Source of the DNA: Nitrospirota bacterium
Lineage (GTDB): Bacteria; Nitrospirota; RBG-16-64-22
DNA: 32,712 bases
NCBI GenBank assembly: GCA_016195465.1
Contig: JACPZO010000035.1
Span: 1-32,712, forward strand
Direction of reading: 5' to 3'
Shown here piece after piece: positions 9,945-18,900 of the stretch. Position numbers and translations under genes: made by a program. Below the pieces are notes generated by a model. The model was given only the letters and a program-made list of their open reading frames with translations. It was not told where the DNA came from and did no database searches. Each line of letters starts with the position of its first letter. Within the stretch, counting starts at the first letter, position 1.

Positions 9945-10186
9945 GTAGGGGCGAACCTGCGTGTTCGCCCGAATGGACGGGGCAACCGTAGGGGCGAACC
10001 GATGTGTTCGCCCGTTGTAGGGGTCCCGCCTTGGCGGGATGTTCGCCCGGATGGATGGCAACCGTAGGGGCGAACCCCCGTGTTCGCCCTTGGGTGCATC
10101 GGTGAATCGATATTGTGTAGGGGCGGACCCGTGTGTCCGCCCGGATGGGTGGGTAGGGGCGCCGTTCATGGCGCCCGATGCCCCTA
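9945..10186. repeat. Cluster of small interspersed palindromic repeats of the GTAGGGGCGAACC...GTTCGCCC type
   Basis: Hairpin units at 9945-9970, 9988-10013, 10017-10048 (variant), 10064-10089, 10117-10142 (gtaggggcggacccgtgtgtccgccc), 10153-10186 (gtaggggcgcc...cccctac). Confidence 0.92.
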
Positions 10187-10576
10187 CCGGGGCAGGCGCA
10201 TGAGGGATATGACGACGCTGATGAGCGATCCAATCGAGGCGGCGAGGGTGCCGAGAACGAAAAGATACAGCCGGTCGATTTTCTGGTCCAGGGCGTTGAA
10301 GCGGGAGTCGACGGCGTTGAAGCGGGAGTCGACGGCATTGAGGCGCGTGTCGAACTTCCGATCGAGGGCGTCGATCCGGGTGTCGAACTTCTGGTCCAGG
10401 GCGTCGATCCGGCCGGAGAGTTCGTCCCGGAACCGATCGACCTTCTGGTCCAGGGCGTCGATCCGGCCGGAGAGGTGCCGGACGTCTTCCCGCAGATCGC
10501 GCACGTCGGCGTCAAGCCTGGCGATGTCCCCGCTCTTTCCTTCCAGGTATGCGACGCGCTCTTCGAGGGTGGCCAT
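10184..10576 (-). CDS. Coiled-coil protein with C-terminal transmembrane helix
   Basis: MATLEERVAYLEGK...SGRIDALDQKVDRFRDELSGRIDALDQKFDTRIDALDRKFDTRLNAVDSRFNAVDSRFNALDQKIDRLYLFVLGTLAASIGSLISVVISLMRLPR: repeated RIDALDQKFD units followed by a hydrophobic segment. Confidence 0.75.
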   Translation of the reverse strand: MATLEERVAYLEGKSGDIARLDADVRDLREDVRHLSGRIDALDQKVDRFRDELSGRIDALDQKFDTRIDALDRKFDTRLNAVDSRFNAVDSRFNALDQKIDRLYLFVLGTLAASIGSLISVVISLMRLPR

Positions 10577-10853
10577 GCGTTTAGATTACGGGAAGGCCGG
10601 CATGGTGTCAACCGTCTTGGCGCCCGGCTTGGCGCGGCGTTCGGCCTTGGACCTTGGACCTTCAACCCCGGCCTTTGCAACTCTTGACCCTGGACTTCGG
10701 ACCTTTGACCTTTTCAGCCTTGTCTTTCTCCCATGGAGGGACTCATGACTTCGCCCGTCCGTCGGACCGCCTCGCCGCTCCCGGCTTCCGCTCCGCTCTT
10801 GCCTGTTCCTGCGCATCCGGCAAGCGGGCGGCGGGCAGCCGCGCCCTTCAATC

Positions 10854-12188
10854 TTGCATAATGATAATTTTATGCTCGGCCTACCCAAACGATTTATAAT
10901 AGGTGCAAAATTTGTCGTCCATGATGCCAAAAACATCCTGAGATCTGGAGGATTTCTTGTCGACAGTGGACGAGTAGTTGAAGTCCGACGTTTCAATGAG
11001 TTATGTAGATTATCCTCCAGCATCCCTTTCACTTATTTTTCAGACCATGTTATCATTCCCGGCCTTGTAAATGCCCATACTCATATTGAATTATCCGCTC
11101 TCGGACCGCCATCTGGCCCGGCGGAAGGGTTCCTGGATTGGTTGATCCAACTCGTCCGGGCAAGATCTGCCCTTGATCCCGTCAAACGCGCATCCGGGTT
11201 CATTCTGGGTCTGAATGCCGCCCTCGCTTCGGGAACGACCTGCATCGGAGACATAGAGTCCCTGGGTTTTCCTCCCACGCCGGCCGAAATCGAGTCCCGG
11301 CAGACGATCCTCGCCCGCTCCGGTCTTCGCGCAGTTTCGTTCCTGGAAGCCATCGGCCTCGATCCTGCCGAAGCCGGCAAAAGAGCGTCGTGCGTCAGGA
11401 GGGGCCGGCCGCAACCGGGCTCCACAACCGACAAAGCGCACCGGCGGCTCCTCGCCGGACTTTCTCTTCATGCGCCATATTCCGTCTCCGATGAACTGGC
11501 GGCCCGCGTTGCAAGTCTCGCGCGCAGATACTCCCTTCCCGTTTCGGTCTATCTCCTTGAAACCCCTTTTGAGAGAACCATGCCCGGCCGTCTCCGCGAC
11601 TTCCGCCGGTACTGTGCAACGTTCAACTGGAATTCTTCCTGGCTTAATCACCGCCCCTCCTCCCCTCTCGACTGGCTCGGCCGCCATGGTCTTCTGAACC
11701 AAAGGACGCTCGCGGTTCACGGCGTCCACCTGAACCGGCGCGAGATCGCAACGCTCGCCCGGAAAAAAATCTCCCTCGTCCTTTGCCTCCGGAGCAACCT
11801 CTACCTCCACGGAAAGCTCCCCCCGATCGCCCATCTCGTCGCGCAGGGCGTTCCTCTCGCCATGGGGACGGACTCGTTGGCCAGCAACTCCTCCCTCTCG
11901 CTCTGGGATGAGATGCGCGCGATCCTCGATCACGGCCGGCCGATCCTGACTCCTGCCGCCATTTTCTCGATGGCCACGGAGGGGGGGGCGCGGGCCCTCG
12001 GCCTGGCCGGGGTCGCCGGCGCGTTGCGGCCCGGATACCGCGCCGATTTCGTCATCGTCCGCCCGGGGTTTCGCGTGGACAACGCACGGGGCCTCTTTTA
12101 TAATCTGATTCGTTCCGTACGGGAGGCGCATGTCCAGGGCGTCGCCGTGGACGGGAGGATGATTTTCACGAAGGACCTGCCTCTTTGA
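10854..12188 (+). CDS. mqnX: Amidohydrolase-family deaminase, probable aminofutalosine deaminase (MqnX-like)
   Basis: Metal-binding motifs NAHTHIE, LSLHAPYSVSDE, AVHGVHLNRREI, GTDSLASNSSLS. Directly upstream of and overlapping mqnE. Start TTG 10854 or, more likely, ATG 10872. Confidence 0.8.
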   Translation: MHNDNFMLGLPKRFIIGAKFVVHDAKNILRSGGFLVDSGRVVEVRRFNELCRLSSSIPFTYFSDHVIIPGLVNAHTHIELSALGPPSGPAEGFLDWLIQLVRARSALDPVKRASGFILGLNAALASGTTCIGDIESLGFPPTPAEIESRQTILARSGLRAVSFLEAIGLDPAEAGKRASCVRRGRPQPGSTTDKAHRRLLAGLSLHAPYSVSDELAARVASLARRYSLPVSVYLLETPFERTMPGRLRDFRRYCATFNWNSSWLNHRPSSPLDWLGRHGLLNQRTLAVHGVHLNRREIATLARKKISLVLCLRSNLYLHGKLPPIAHLVAQGVPLAMGTDSLASNSSLSLWDEMRAILDHGRPILTPAAIFSMATEGGARALGLAGVAGALRPGYRADFVIVRPGFRVDNARGLFYNLIRSVREAHVQGVAVDGRMIFTKDLPL

Positions 12189-13270
12189 ACGAGAACGACC
12201 TGCTTCATTCGATCGAAGAAAAAGTGGACGCCGGAGTCCGTCTCACGCCTCATGATGCCCTGGCCCTCTTCCCCTGCAACGACCTCCTGGCCCTGGGCCG
12301 ACTCGCCGACAAGGCGGCCGTCCGCCTGAACGGGAACCGGGCTTACTTCGTCAGGAACCGTCACATCAACCCGACGAACGTCTGCGTTCACCGGTGCACG
12401 TTCTGCTCGTATCGGCGCGGCCTCTTCGATTCGGACGCGTACACGTTGGGCCTCGATGAGATCATGGAGAAAGTCGAGGGAGCCGGTCCCGACGTCCGGG
12501 AGTTCCACGTCGTCGGAGGGCTCCATCCCGACCTTCCGTTCGACTATTACCTTGATATCCTCCGCCGGATCCGCCGCGCGCGTCCCGGTGTCCACCTGAA
12601 AGCCTACACGGCCGTCGAGATCGACTTCTTCTCCAAGCGCTTTCGCCTCCCGCTCGAGGAAGTCATCCTGGCCTTGAAAGAAGCCGGGATGGATTCCATT
12701 CCCGGCGGGGGGGCCGAGATCTTCGCGCCGGCCGTCCGGGAGAAGATCTGCGGGGAGAAGATCGACGGCGACCGCTGGATCGAGGTGATCGAGACGGCCC
12801 ACCGTCTCGGGATCCCCTCGAACGCAACGATGCTCTACGGCCACCTGGAGACGAACGCCGACCGGGTCGATCACCTCTCGAAACTCCGCGATCTCCAGGA
12901 CCGGACGGGCGGAATCATGGCTTTTATCCCCCTCGCCTTCCACCCGGAGAACAACAGGGTCGGCCTCACGCGATTCACGTCGGGGCTCGACGACCTCCGC
13001 GTCCTCGCCGTATCCCGGCTGTTCCTGGACAATGTCCCACACGTCAAAGCGTACTGGGTGATGCTCGGCGAGAAGATGGCCCAGGTCGCCCTCCGATTCG
13101 GCGCGGATGACATCGACGGGACGGTCGTCGAGGAGAAGATCTACCACGCGGCCGGAGCCCGGGAACGGCCGGAGATCCCGATCGAGCGGCTGGTCCACCT
13201 GATCCGGACGGCCGGCAAAGTTCCCGTCGAGCGAGACACTCTCTACCATGAACTCCGTATCTGGAACTGA
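12185..13270 (+). CDS. mqnE: Aminofutalosine synthase (radical SAM)
   Basis: INPTNVCVHRCTFCSYRRG radical-SAM motif, EFHVVGGLHPDLPFDYY, AGMDSIPGGGAEIF. TTG start overlaps the upstream stop (TTGA). Confidence 0.92.
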   Translation: MNENDLLHSIEEKVDAGVRLTPHDALALFPCNDLLALGRLADKAAVRLNGNRAYFVRNRHINPTNVCVHRCTFCSYRRGLFDSDAYTLGLDEIMEKVEGAGPDVREFHVVGGLHPDLPFDYYLDILRRIRRARPGVHLKAYTAVEIDFFSKRFRLPLEEVILALKEAGMDSIPGGGAEIFAPAVREKICGEKIDGDRWIEVIETAHRLGIPSNATMLYGHLETNADRVDHLSKLRDLQDRTGGIMAFIPLAFHPENNRVGLTRFTSGLDDLRVLAVSRLFLDNVPHVKAYWVMLGEKMAQVALRFGADDIDGTVVEEKIYHAAGARERPEIPIERLVHLIRTAGKVPVERDTLYHELRIWN

Positions 13271-14348
13271 ATCGACGCTCGCCGCTGCCGTCGAGCGGGC
13301 GCGGGAAGGCCTTCGCCTCTCTCCCGCGGACGGCCTCTTTCTCTTGCGGGAGGGCGATTTCCTGCTGCTCGGGGAACTCGCCGCCCGGGCCAGGAGGCGG
13401 CTCCACCCCGATCCGCTCGTCACGTTCGTCGTCGACCGAAACGTCAACTACACGAATATCTGCGTCACGGAGTGCCGCTTCTGCGCCTTCTCCCGCCGTC
13501 CTTCGGATCCGGACGCCTATCTGCTGCCGTGGGGGGAAATCGCGAAGAAAATCGAAGGACTCCTCAGCGTCGGCGGAACGCAGATTCTCCTCCAGGGGGG
13601 ACACAATCCCGCCCTGCGGATCGACGACTTCGAGAATCTGTTCCGTAGGATCAAGTCGAGTTACCCCGTCCACCTCCACGCGCTCTCCCCGTCCGAGGTC
13701 TCGTACATCGCCCGGATCTCACGCCTGGACGTGAGGACGACGCTCTCCCGCCTCAAGGCCGCGGGTCTCGACTCCATCCCCGGAGGAGGGGCCGAGATCC
13801 TGAGCGACAGGGTGAGGGCCGTCATCGCCCCCAAGAAGGTGACGGCGGACGAATGGATCGGCGTCATGCGGGAGGCGCATCTTCTCGGCATCCCCTCTTC
13901 GGCGACGATGATGTTTGGAAGCGTCGAGACGGAAGAGGATATCCTCGAGCATCTCACCCGCATCCGAACCCTTCAGGATGAGACGCGCGGCTTCACGGCT
14001 TTCATCCCGTGGAGTTACCAGCCCGTGCCGGGAGAGCTGGAGCGCGACGAGGCGACGGCGATCGACTACCTCAGGATCGTCGCTTTCTCCCGCCTCTACC
14101 TCGACAACGTTCCCAACATCCAGGCTTCGTGGGTGACGCAGGGGCCCAAGATCGGGCAGGTGGCTCTCTTCTTCGGCGTCAACGACATGGGCGGAACGAT
14201 GATGGAGGAGAACGTCGTCTCGGCCGCCGGGACGGCGCACAGGATAACGATCGAGGAGATGGTAGACCTGATCCGGGAAGCCGGATTCGAACCCTGCCAG
14301 AGGGACACCCGCTACAAGATCATCCGGCGCTTCCGAACTCGCGGCTGA
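13248..14348 (+). CDS. mqnC: Cyclic dehypoxanthinyl futalosine synthase (radical SAM)
   Basis: RNVNYTNICVTECRFCAFSRRP, GGTQILLQGGHNPALRIDDFE, GLDSIPGGGAEILSDRVR. ATG 13248 overlaps the mqnE end by 23 bp. Confidence 0.93.
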   Translation: MNSVSGTESTLAAAVERAREGLRLSPADGLFLLREGDFLLLGELAARARRRLHPDPLVTFVVDRNVNYTNICVTECRFCAFSRRPSDPDAYLLPWGEIAKKIEGLLSVGGTQILLQGGHNPALRIDDFENLFRRIKSSYPVHLHALSPSEVSYIARISRLDVRTTLSRLKAAGLDSIPGGGAEILSDRVRAVIAPKKVTADEWIGVMREAHLLGIPSSATMMFGSVETEEDILEHLTRIRTLQDETRGFTAFIPWSYQPVPGELERDEATAIDYLRIVAFSRLYLDNVPNIQASWVTQGPKIGQVALFFGVNDMGGTMMEENVVSAAGTAHRITIEEMVDLIREAGFEPCQRDTRYKIIRRFRTRG

Positions 14349-14349
14349 C

Positions 14350-15999
14350 TTGGAACCCCCGAGCTTCCGTACGACGGACCGCGCGCGCCAGGCCCTCTTT
14401 GCGGACAGGGAATTCCTGCTCCTGCTCCTCGTGTGCCTGGCACGGATCGTCCCGGGGCTCACCGGCCACGATCCCTGGAAGCCCGACGAAGCCTACAGTT
14501 TCGGCATCGTCAACCACATCTTCAAGAGCGGCGACTGGGTCGTCCCCATGCTGGCGGGCGAACCTTTTATGGAAAAACCGCCCCTCTATTACGTGATCGC
14601 CGCGCTGTTCGCCCGCGCTTTCTCCCCCTGGCTCCCCTTGCACGATGCGGCCCGCCTCGCCACCGGATTCTTCATGGCGTCCACGCTCATCTTCTCCGGT
14701 CTGGCCGGGCGGGAAGCCTGGGGAAAGGGACATGGACGGACGACGGCGTTGATCCTGATCGGTTGTCTAGGCCTCCTGATTCCTTCCAATCTGCTCGTGA
14801 CCGACGTCTCCCTTCTCGCCGGCCTCTCGATGGCGGTCTTTGGCCTCACCCTTTTCCCAAGGCGTCTTACTCTCGCGGGGGTTCTGATCGGAACCGGAAC
14901 GGGCATCGGCTTCATGTCGAAGGGGCTGATCGCTCCCGGGATGATCGGCGTCACCATGCTCGCGTTGCCTGCCTTGAGACCGTGGCGCAACCGGAGGTAT
15001 CTCCTCGCCGCGATCATCGCGTTTGCGGCGGCCCTGCCGTGGCTCGCGATCTGGCCCTACGCCCTCTACCGGCGTTCCCCGCAGTTGTTCCTGGAATGGT
15101 TCTGGGTGAACAACTTCGGCCGCTTTCTGGGATTCGCCCGCCTCGGCCCGGCCAACGAGGCGGGTTATTACCTGAAGATCCTCCCGTGGTTCGCCTGGCC
15201 GGCCCTTCCCCTTGCGCTCTGGACGGCGTGGCGCGGCGGACGAGAGGCGTTGAGGCAGCCCGCCGCACAACTCGCCATCACGACGTTCCTCGTCATGCTG
15301 ACGATTCTGAGCCTCGCTTCAGACGGCCGGGAGCTCTATGCGCTGCCGATGCTCCTCCCCCTTTCGATTCTCGCGGCGTCCTCGGCCGACGCCCTGCCCC
15401 AAGGGGCGGCGCGCGGCTTGAGCCGGGTGAGCCTCGGCGCGTTCGGGCTCTTGTCGGTCGTTCTGTGGCTCGGCTGGATCGCCTTGGTCACGGGCCGCCC
15501 CGCGTTCATCGCCGAGCCGCTCCGATCGCTACGGCCCGCCTACGCGCCGTCGGTCAATCTTTTCCATCTCGCCGTCGCGCTCGCCCTCACGCTCTCATGG
15601 CTTGCAACGGTCATCCGGTCCGCGTCCGCGGGCCGGGTCATCCACAGTTGGACGATGGGACTGACGCTGGCCTGGGGTCTCTCGATGACGCTCTGGCTCC
15701 CCTGGCTCGACGCCGCAAAGAGCTACCGTGGAATGGTCGCTTCCTTGAGACAGGCGATGCCGGCGCAATACCGCTGCGTCTCGAGCGAGGGGCTGGGAGA
15801 ACCGCAGCGCGCCCTGCTCGAGTACTACGCCGGCATCGTCACGCGCCGCGAGGAGGTCGTCTCGTCGCTCGACTGCGATTTGGCGATTTTGCAAGGGACG
15901 CCGGGCCAGATTCTCGAACTGGGCCCGCCATGGCGCCTCGCCTGGGAAGGCGCGCGCCCCGGAGACGGCAAAGAGAAGTACCGGCTGTATCAGCGGTGA
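14350..15999 (+). CDS. GT39/ArnT-like membrane glycosyltransferase (possible Ara4N transferase)
   Basis: TGHDPWKPDEAYSFGIVNHIFKSGDWVVPMLAGEPFMEKPPLYY is the ArnT/PMT-type first-loop motif; followed by multiple hydrophobic helices. TTG start. Convergent with the arn operon. Confidence 0.85.
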   Translation: MEPPSFRTTDRARQALFADREFLLLLLVCLARIVPGLTGHDPWKPDEAYSFGIVNHIFKSGDWVVPMLAGEPFMEKPPLYYVIAALFARAFSPWLPLHDAARLATGFFMASTLIFSGLAGREAWGKGHGRTTALILIGCLGLLIPSNLLVTDVSLLAGLSMAVFGLTLFPRRLTLAGVLIGTGTGIGFMSKGLIAPGMIGVTMLALPALRPWRNRRYLLAAIIAFAAALPWLAIWPYALYRRSPQLFLEWFWVNNFGRFLGFARLGPANEAGYYLKILPWFAWPALPLALWTAWRGGREALRQPAAQLAITTFLVMLTILSLASDGRELYALPMLLPLSILAASSADALPQGAARGLSRVSLGAFGLLSVVLWLGWIALVTGRPAFIAEPLRSLRPAYAPSVNLFHLAVALALTLSWLATVIRSASAGRVIHSWTMGLTLAWGLSMTLWLPWLDAAKSYRGMVASLRQAMPAQYRCVSSEGLGEPQRALLEYYAGIVTRREEVVSSLDCDLAILQGTPGQILELGPPWRLAWEGARPGDGKEKYRLYQR

Positions 16000-16907
16000 G
16001 ACGGGGGGAGTTGGACGGCGAGGGAGCCGGAGCGGCCGTCGACCGCGCCGACCCCCAGATCGCGGATCGGGATATTTTCCGGGCGATCGAGGAGAGCCGT
16101 CGCCAAGTCGCACAATCGTGTCACGCGCACCGACCGCGCGAGCGCGCGATCGAGGAACGACTGGAAGAAAACGAGCTTCCCCATCCCTTCGATCTCGGCG
16201 TGGACCGTCATCACGTTCGGCGCGCGGGGATCGAGAAGAGAAAGGTAGTGCTCCCCCAGGCGTTCTTCCGGGTATTCCGGCCGTCCGAGCAGCTCATCCA
16301 GCGTCGGCAGCGTGGTCGGAATCTGGAGGGTCTTGTACACGACCCCTTCGACGCGCGGGTAGAACGGATGCGTGCCGCGGGCGTCGCTCGCGTAGAGGAG
16401 GCCCGCGTCATCGTACGCGGCGAGGCTTGCGCGGTTGGCCTGCCAGCCCGCGGCGCCCGCCGTTCGGGCGGGCTCGCGAAATACCCGCTCGAACTCCCGC
16501 CTGGCTTTGTCGAACTCCGCGGCGACCTCCGCCGCGGTCATCCCGCCAAGGTCGTCCTGCCAGCGGGTATGGTCGTAGCAATGAATCCCCACCTCGTGCC
16601 CCTCCGCCCGCACCCTCCTCATCACGGCTTCGTTTCTGCGGCCGATGTGCGGCGCGGGCAGGAGGGTTCCGTTCAGCAGGGTCCGCAGCCCGTAGACGCC
16701 GAGCGCGCGGGTCCGCCGGACCTTGCCGAAGAACCCCGGCCGGAACAGGCGCCTGATCGCCCGGCCGGTCGTGTCCGGTCCCAGGGAGAATAGAAACGTG
16801 GCCCGAACGCCGAGCGCCCTGAAGAGGCCGGCGAGATTGGGAACGCCGATCCGCGTTCCTCGGTCGGTGTCGACGTCGACCTTGATCGCAAGGAGAGGCC
16901 CGTCCAT
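15990..16907 (-). CDS. arnD: ArnD-like polysaccharide deacetylase (4-deoxy-4-formamido-L-Ara-P-undecaprenol deformylase)
   Basis: IKVDVDTDRGTRIGVPNLAGLFRALGVRATFLFSLGPDTTGRAIRRLFRPGFFGKV...EVGIHCYDHTRWQDD...VMTVHAEIEGM. Start ATG 16907 chosen by homology; the longer ORF is a frame extension. Confidence 0.9.
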   Translation of the reverse strand: MDGPLLAIKVDVDTDRGTRIGVPNLAGLFRALGVRATFLFSLGPDTTGRAIRRLFRPGFFGKVRRTRALGVYGLRTLLNGTLLPAPHIGRRNEAVMRRVRAEGHEVGIHCYDHTRWQDDLGGMTAAEVAAEFDKARREFERVFREPARTAGAAGWQANRASLAAYDDAGLLYASDARGTHPFYPRVEGVVYKTLQIPTTLPTLDELLGRPEYPEERLGEHYLSLLDPRAPNVMTVHAEIEGMGKLVFFQSFLDRALARSVRVTRLCDLATALLDRPENIPIRDLGVGAVDGRSGSLAVQLPPSHR

Positions 16908-16936
16908 GCCCGTGTCGGGAGGGACCCGCCTCCCCT

Positions 16937-17977
16937 TTACCCGCCCAGATCTTGCATCGGCCGCGCCAAGTGGTAGTCCAACGTCCTGCGGAGCGCGGTC
17001 CGGAGGTCCGTCGTCGGCCTCCAGCCGAGGTGCTTCCGGGCATTCTTGATGGAAGGAACCCGGGTCATGATGTCCTGGTACCCCTCGCCGTAATACGCGC
17101 TCGACTTGACCGTCACGAGCTTCACGGTCTCCGCGAGCGCTCGGTGTTGGGGGTAGGTCTTGACGAGAGAGATCAGGGTCCTGGCCAGCTCGCGGATGGA
17201 GACGTCGTTGTCGGGATTCCCGATGTTGAAGATGCGGTTGTCGGCGCACCCCCCCTTGTTCTCGATGATCCGGATGAGCGCGTCGATCCCGTCGTCGATG
17301 TAGGTGAAGCTCCGCCGCTGAGCACCCCCGTCGACGAGCAGGATGTCCTTGCCGCGGAGGATGTTGCCGATGAACTGCGTCACCACGCGCGAGCTCCCCT
17401 CCTTCGGCTCCAGGACGTTGTCCAGTTTCGGCCCGATCCAGTTGAAGGGCCTGAACAGCGTGTATCGCAGGCCGTTCTGCATACCGTAGGCGTGGATCAC
17501 GCGGTCCATGAGCTGTTTCGAGCAGGAGTAGATCCACCGCTGCTTGCGAATGGGACCGAGCACGAGGTTCGTGCTCTCCTCGTCGAATTCCGCGTCTCCG
17601 CTCATCCCGTAGACCTCGGAGGACGACGGAAAGAGGACGCGCTTCCCGTATCGCACGCACTTTCGCACGATGTCGAGGTTAGCCTCGAAATCCACCTCGA
17701 AGACCCGCAGCGGATCCTGGACGTAGGTCGCCGGCGTGGCGATGGCGACGAGCGGAAGCACGACGTCGCATTTCTTGACGTGGTACTCGATCCATTCCCT
17801 GTTGACGGTGATATCGCCCTCGACGAAGTGGAACCGCTTGTGGCCGAGGAGGGGGTCGAGCTTGTCGAAAGCCACGTCCATGCCGTAGACATCCCGATCC
17901 TTTTGCTTCAGAACACGTTCGGTCAGGCTGTTGCCGATGAACCCGTTGACGCCAAGGATCAGAATCTTGAGACTCAT
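16937..17977 (-). CDS. arnA: NAD-dependent epimerase/decarboxylase equivalent to ArnA C-terminal domain (UDP-GlcA decarboxylase)
   Basis: MSLKILILGVNGFIGNSLTERVL...SSSEVYGM...WIYSCSKQLMDRVIHAYG...RPFNWIGPKLD...; ggaggaac upstream of ATG 17977. Confidence 0.92.
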   Translation of the reverse strand: MSLKILILGVNGFIGNSLTERVLKQKDRDVYGMDVAFDKLDPLLGHKRFHFVEGDITVNREWIEYHVKKCDVVLPLVAIATPATYVQDPLRVFEVDFEANLDIVRKCVRYGKRVLFPSSSEVYGMSGDAEFDEESTNLVLGPIRKQRWIYSCSKQLMDRVIHAYGMQNGLRYTLFRPFNWIGPKLDNVLEPKEGSSRVVTQFIGNILRGKDILLVDGGAQRRSFTYIDDGIDALIRIIENKGGCADNRIFNIGNPDNDVSIRELARTLISLVKTYPQHRALAETVKLVTVKSSAYYGEGYQDIMTRVPSIKNARKHLGWRPTTDLRTALRRTLDYHLARPMQDLGG

Positions 17978-18900
17978 GATGTTCCTCCGAGGACCTGGCC
18001 GGTCCGCAAGCCGTGCGCGCCGCCGCCGGCCTCTTCCTCGTTTGCGCCGTCCCGCTGCATCTTGACGATCTCGAGGCTTCCCGACCCGGCGGCGACCCGG
18101 AGCCGATCGGTCGACAACACCTCTCCGGGCCTTCCTCCTCCGCCCGGGAGAGGGCGCGCCCACCAGATGGCGACCTTCCTCCCGCCGGCGTGCGTGAACG
18201 CGCCCGGGTAAGGGTGCGTGACGGCGCGGATCAGGTTGTAGATCGACTGGGCGCTCCGCGTCCAGTCGATCCGCCCGTCCTCGGGCCGCCTCCGGCCGAA
18301 AGCGGTGGCCTGCGACTCGTCCTGGGGCCGCCGCGGGGCGATCCCCGTCTTGAGCGCGTCGATCCGCCGCTCCAGGACGCGGCGCGCGGCTCTCGTCACC
18401 TTCTCGAAGACGTCTCGGGCCGTCTCGTCCGGCCCGATTGGCACGGGTTCCTGGTCGACGATGTCCCCCGCGTCGGGGCGCATGATCATGTGGTGGAGGG
18501 TGGCGCCGGTCTCCTTCTCGCCGTTCAGGACGGCCCAGTTGACCGGCGCCCGGCCGCGGTACCGGGGGAGAAGGGAGCCGTGCATATTGAACGCCCCCAG
18601 GCGGGGAAGATCGAGGACCTCCTGCGGGATGATGTTCCGGTAGTAGAACGAGAAGATCAGGTCCGGGTTCATGTCGCGGACGCGCGCGATCCACGCCGGA
18701 TCCCCGAGCGAGTCCGGCGTGTGGACGGCGATCCCGTGGCGGCGCGCGAGATCCGCCACCGATCGGAACCAGACGTTCTCCCCGGGGCTGTCCGGATGCG
18801 TGAAGACGGCCGGGATCCTCTCGCCGCGGCCGATGAGCGCGGACAGGCACTCGTACCCCACGTCATGGTACGCGAAGATCACGATGCCGGGCTCATTCAT
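17974..18900 (-). CDS. Formyltransferase equivalent to ArnA N-terminal domain
   Basis: IVIFAYHDVGYECLSALI...GAFNMHGSLLPRYRGRAPVNWAVLNGEKETGATLHHMIMRPDAGDIVDQ (formyltransferase motif). Overlaps the downstream decarboxylase by 4 bp (ATGA). Confidence 0.92.
   Translation of the reverse strand: MNEPGIVIFAYHDVGYECLSALIGRGERIPAVFTHPDSPGENVWFRSVADLARRHGIAVHTPDSLGDPAWIARVRDMNPDLIFSFYYRNIIPQEVLDLPRLGAFNMHGSLLPRYRGRAPVNWAVLNGEKETGATLHHMIMRPDAGDIVDQEPVPIGPDETARDVFEKVTRAARRVLERRIDALKTGIAPRRPQDESQATAFGRRRPEDGRIDWTRSAQSIYNLIRAVTHPYPGAFTHAGGRKVAIWWARPLPGGGGRPGEVLSTDRLRVAAGSGSLEIVKMQRDGANEEEAGGGAHGLRTGQVLGGTS

Noticed and set aside
9945-10186. CRISPR array
   Set aside because: Units are self-palindromic, of variable length, with no uniform spacers and no cas genes.
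9449-10680. Minus ORFs of 203-360 aa across the repeat cluster (THSPIHPFTHSPI... peptides)
   Set aside because: Translations of the tandem/palindromic repeats, not genes.
14433-16793. 786-aa plus-strand ORF overlapping ArnT-like and arnD
   Set aside because: Out-of-frame reading of two well-supported genes; Arg-rich shadow composition.
16908-17660. N-terminal extension of the arnD ORF
   Set aside because: Lies inside arnA(DH) in another frame; homology starts at MDGPLLAIKVDVDTDRG.
16952-18211. 419-aa plus ORF antisense to arnA halves
   Set aside because: Antisense shadow of recognisable arn proteins, no motif.
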